The notes beneath the pieces were generated by a model that saw only the letters and a program-made list of their open reading frames with translations, had not been told where the DNA came from and searched no databases. This document shows, one piece after another, positions 53,132 through 55,584 of a DNA stretch of 55,584 bases. Position 1 is the first letter of the stretch. Each line of letters starts with the position of its first letter. Origin of the DNA: an uncultured Muribaculaceae bacterium (lineage in GTDB: Bacteria; Bacteroidota; Bacteroidia; Bacteroidales; Muribaculaceae); contig CAUBJF010000015.1 of assembly GCA_958436175.1 (NCBI GenBank), positions 1 through 55,584 on the forward strand. Reading direction: 5' to 3'. Both the position numbers and the translations under genes were made by a program.

Positions 53132-54108
53132 TTTTCAAGTTTTTAACCATCAGATAATCGTGTTCTCTTTCTTCGATTGTTGCGAAACCATACTTGCGGT
53201 ACATTTTTACTGCATAATTGGTCTTGTCAACAGATAGCGAAACTTTGCCATATCCCTTTTCACTCATGGTTTCCAAAAACGATGACAACAAGCGACTTCC
53301 GATGCCTTTATTCCTATATTCAGGGTATAAAGATATTGCCAGTTCCGGTGTGGTATCATCCACTTTCCCATATGAACAGCCATTTCTTGACCAAGCGGCT
53401 CCGATAATCACGTCATTCACCAATGCTACAAGGCAAAAATCTTCCGGACGAGTTCCGAACCTATCAACATAGACCCATATCATCGGCTCCTGAAGGACAG
53501 TCCTCGGGATTTTCGGTTTGTTGTCCGGTTGAAATATCGCTTCATATAGGAAATCCGTTAGCAATGGTATTTCGTGGGATTTTATTTCCCGTATCACGAC
53601 ATCTAAATATCGTTCCATCTCAATACAGTTCCACGTTTCGCCCAGACATTCGTAACTCTCGGTTATAGGTAGTGAAACTCGATGAAAACCGGCAGCTTCA
53701 TAGCAATGAATGGCGGACGGATTGTTCTCAAAAACGCCAAGTGACACTTTCATGGCTCCAAGCTCTTCAAAAGCATATTTGACCGCCATTGAGACAAGCG
53801 TTTTTCCATAACCGCGACCCCGTTTTGAGTCATCGACAATGACAAAACCTAATCGTTGCTCAATCAGATTGTCTGCTGGAGTGCGCAAGGTTATGTACCC
53901 GACAATATCATCACCATCTGTCATTGTCAGGGCGCGAGAGCGTTGTCCGTCAATATTTCTCTCGTGATATGTGTTCATATCTTCGGGCGTAACTGGGTAA
54001 CGCTCATATCTGTCGGCGCACCATTGGCGCATAAGGTATTCGCTCTTAAGCCACGATGTTATCACAGCCGCATCCGAAGGGCTGATATAGGCGTAATGTC
54101 AAGCTCAT
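53109..54108 (-). pseudogene. Tandem GNAT acetyltransferase with N-terminal frameshift
   Basis: Two GNAT domains in one chain: the first has VDDSKRGRGYGKTLVSMAVKY and ends near CIEMERY; the second has LYPEYRNKGIGSRLLSSFLE and KMYRKYGFATI. The natural start at 54106-54108 overlaps the tautomerase stop as ATGA and reads MSLTLRL; one extra base at about 54088 then shifts the frame, whereas removing it gives ISPSDAAVITSWLKSEYLMRQW, the normal beginning. A rescue GTG at 54065 would give 318 residues lacking the first beta strand. Could be an inactive gene or a sequencing error. Confidence 0.75.
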
Positions 54109-54305
54109 GGTTTGTAGTCGCGTTTAATTTCGTCAATCGACTTGCCTCCGATACCGAAATTTTCGTCCGGCAGTTCCTTGATGGTGACAGTAAAGAACTG
54201 CTCCGGGATACGGGTTATCTCGGAGGCTGTAGCTGTCAGCCGTTCTATGAGCTGCTGTTTCTGTTCAGGGGCCAATCGACCACTTTCTATTGATATATAT
54301 GACAT
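54105..54305 (-). CDS. 4-oxalocrotonate tautomerase-like protein lacking Pro-1
   Basis: 66 residues from the ATG at 54305. LAPEQKQQLIERLTATASEITRIPEQFFTVTIKEL and NFGIGGKSI match small tautomerases closely. These enzymes use the proline exposed after removal of Met as the catalytic base; here the second codon is TCA (Ser) where family members have CCN. A single CCA to TCA change explains it. The gene may be inactive or have another role. Coupled to its neighbours by 2-bp and 4-bp junctions. Confidence 0.85.
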   Translation of the reverse strand: MSYISIESGRLAPEQKQQLIERLTATASEITRIPEQFFTVTIKELPDENFGIGGKSIDEIKRDYKP

Positions 54306-54307
54306 AA

Positions 54308-54595
54308 TCAAAAAATGGTTTTGAGAATATCATCGCAGAACATTGTCGGAGTAAACTCCACAATCTGATAGTCGGCGATGCTGTTGATGTTGAACGGGTC
54401 TTTTGCTATGATGGCATCCACGACAGTACGGTAGTCTGTTTTAATCATAATTACGCCGCCTATGCGAGGTGTCTGTGGACCGGAAACGATGAAGTCACCT
54501 GCGGCATAATGCTCAGCGAGATATTCACGGTGCGCCTGGAGGAAGCGGTCAACCTCACTCAACGGTTTCTTATATGTTAGAATTGCGATAAACAT
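54308..54595 (-). CDS. YCII-related protein
   Basis: 95 residues, a ferredoxin-like dimeric fold. The family signature includes FLQAHREYLAEHYAAGDFIVSGPQTPRIGGVIMI with the conserved histidine and aspartate. Function unknown; some relatives are dehalogenase-like. It lies in the run DUF3795-YCII-tautomerase-GNAT. Confidence 0.88.
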   Translation of the reverse strand: MFIAILTYKKPLSEVDRFLQAHREYLAEHYAAGDFIVSGPQTPRIGGVIMIKTDYRTVVDAIIAKDPFNINSIADYQIVEFTPTMFCDDILKTIF

Positions 54596-54599
54596 GGTT

Positions 54600-54944
54600 T
54601 TATTTTCGTTTAATTGTCTGACATTTACGCTTAGTCATTTCCTCGGCGAAAGCCTGTTCGCCATGCTCTTTAATATAACGGATGCAAGCCGGACGGTCTG
54701 ACCTGAAAAGAAAAGCGAAAACCTTTCCGATAAAATTAGAATATATTTTGCACTCGCTTACATCCTTGGGGCATTCGGCACAAGTGTGGAAACCTTGGCT
54801 CTTCACACATGACCGAATCTTGCACCAGGCCGCTTTCTCATTCGCATGACAACCCGAACATTTGTCCGACAGATACTTACGGCACGCGCCGCAGTAGAGG
54901 CCGCACGCCGCTATGAGTTCTTTGTTTGCTTCGATATTTTTCAT
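54600..54944 (-). CDS. DUF3795 cysteine-rich protein
   Basis: 114 residues with ten cysteines, including CGLYCGACRKYL, CSGCHANEK, CKIRSCV and CAECPKDVSECKIY, the DUF3795 pattern of a probable zinc- or iron-sulfur-binding protein. Function unknown. First gene of the 54944 to 51927 cluster, 4 bp before YCII. Confidence 0.88.
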   Translation of the reverse strand: MKNIEANKELIAACGLYCGACRKYLSDKCSGCHANEKAAWCKIRSCVKSQGFHTCAECPKDVSECKIYSNFIGKVFAFLFRSDRPACIRYIKEHGEQAFAEEMTKRKCQTIKRK

Positions 54945-55537
54945 ATATCAAATGCACCACAGTCCAATGATGCAGACTATTAATACAGAAGCGCGGACTG
55001 CCAATGCAACATTCTAAATCGAAGGTCGTAGGAAACCTAAATGCACGAATGAAATATAGCAGCCCACGCCGTATGCGTGAGAACCGCTATGCCATCCTTG
55101 TGCAGTGTCTTGAATTTCCTACGTTATCGACTTACAAGAGAGCATACCGCTTCTTATTTCTAAAATGTCATGGGCACACTTGTGTCAACCCGACCACAAA
55201 ATTACGAAATTGATATGAGATTTTAACGGTTAAGCGTGGTGACCCGACGGAAATTTGTCTGAGGTCACCACATTTGACTCTGTCAAGCCTTGTCGAGCTA
55301 AGGGTCTTACCCCTTAATGGTTAAGGCCTATTAAAATTCACGGTCGTTTAGAGGTGATGCAGGATTGAATGATGCTGAATGATTTTGAATTAATATGATT
55401 TGCGTGCTAATTTTCAATGTACTAGCGTGAGAAAGGGAAAGAAAGTCTGTGCTGACACGCACAACACACAATGTAACAACGTGTTAGCGCGGGTTTGGCG
55501 ACTTTTGTGCTCACCCGCAGCTGCGTAGATGAATAAA
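54945..55537. other. Gene-free right end with inverted repeats
   Basis: About 590 bp without a supportable gene; a 69-codon frame at 55004-55213 has no family resemblance. It contains a perfect 9-bp inverted repeat GTGGTGACC/GGTCACCAC (55236-55271, extended by an inner GAC/GTC) and a small TAAGGG/CCCTTA repeat (55299-55316). The GTGGTGACC hairpin could terminate transcription or bind a protein. Confidence 0.5.
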
Positions 55538-55568
55538 AGACCGCTAACTCATTGAGAATTAGCGGCCT
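55538..55568 (-). terminator. Terminator after the tRNA
   Basis: Stem CCGCTAA/TTAGCGG (with inner CTC/GAG) ending in TTTT on the minus strand, directly downstream of the tRNA 3' end. Confidence 0.7.
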
Positions 55569-55572
55569 TATG

Positions 55573-55584
55573 TGGTGCCACCAG
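55573..55584 (-). tRNA. 3' end of a tRNA, probably tRNA-Phe (cut by window edge)
   Basis: On the minus strand the last 12 bases read CTGGTGGCACCA: a seven-base acceptor strand TGGTGGC, discriminator A and encoded CCA. This end is that of the common Bacteroidetes tRNA-Phe, but the anticodon is outside the window, so the identity is inferred from memory of the family. Confidence 0.6.

Noticed and set aside
55004..55213. 69-codon frame near the right edge
   Set aside because: No family resemblance, no promoter or ribosome-binding context.
1..55584. CRISPR arrays, insertion sequences or rRNA genes
   Set aside because: I saw no regularly spaced repeats, no transposase motifs and no rRNA-like sequence.

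Overview
The window is chromosomal DNA from a member of the Bacteroidales, most likely a gut Muribaculaceae- or Bacteroides-like organism. The signs are a hybrid two-component regulator beside glycosidases, TonB-dependent receptors with a sigma/anti-sigma pair, a C10 peptidase, and promoters of the Bacteroidetes type (TTTG, about 21 bp, TAnnTTTG) at many starts. The assignment below family level is inference.

Layout. 1-7.6 kb is an arabinan-utilisation cluster: the sensor half of a hybrid two-component system (cut by the left edge) diverges from a GH43 lipoprotein and two GH51 arabinofuranosidases and is closed by a strong terminator. 7.7-10.7 kb holds a 53-residue rubredoxin, a UDP-glucose/GDP-mannose-type dehydrogenase and a PLP aminotransferase. 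From 25.4 kb leftwards to 10.7 kb nearly everything is on the minus strand and tightly packed: a receiver/PPDK_N chimera with a coiled-coil partner, then dxr, rseP, an rRNA methyltransferase, a small unknown, a DUF5715 lipoprotein, a giant AsmA-like protein, a HAD phosphatase and aroB. 25.5-26.6 kb is an lrgAB pair with a palindrome at its promoter.

26.6-31.8 kb is accessory: a 700-bp gene-free stretch, a KilA-N gene plus macro-domain gene carrying a perfect 32-bp palindrome, a C10 cysteine peptidase, a broken coiled-coil gene and a CatA-like acetyltransferase. 31.8-38.5 kb has a two-component system divergent from an outer-membrane barrel, then an AraC regulator, a flavoprotein, a GNAT and a small exported protein. 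38.7-41.6 kb has an SLC13-type permease and an exported DUF362 protein. 41.7-50 kb is outer-membrane biology: a receptor-like barrel, a membrane-tethered HTH lipoprotein, and an ECF sigma / short anti-sigma-like / TonB receptor / DUF4249 / lipoprotein operon.

50.2-55 kb is a decaying stress/resistance-type cluster: an HxlR regulator with a gutted PfpI gene, a radical SAM protein, a Vat-like acetyltransferase, a flavoprotein pseudogene that is a second copy of the gene at 36.8-37.3 kb, a frameshifted double GNAT, a 4-OT homologue that has lost its proline, YCII and DUF3795 genes. The right edge cuts the 3' end of a tRNA, probably tRNA-Phe, followed by its terminator.

The best candidates for something undescribed are the KilA-N/macro module with its intragenic palindrome, and the receiver-receiver-PPDK_N protein with its coiled-coil neighbour.
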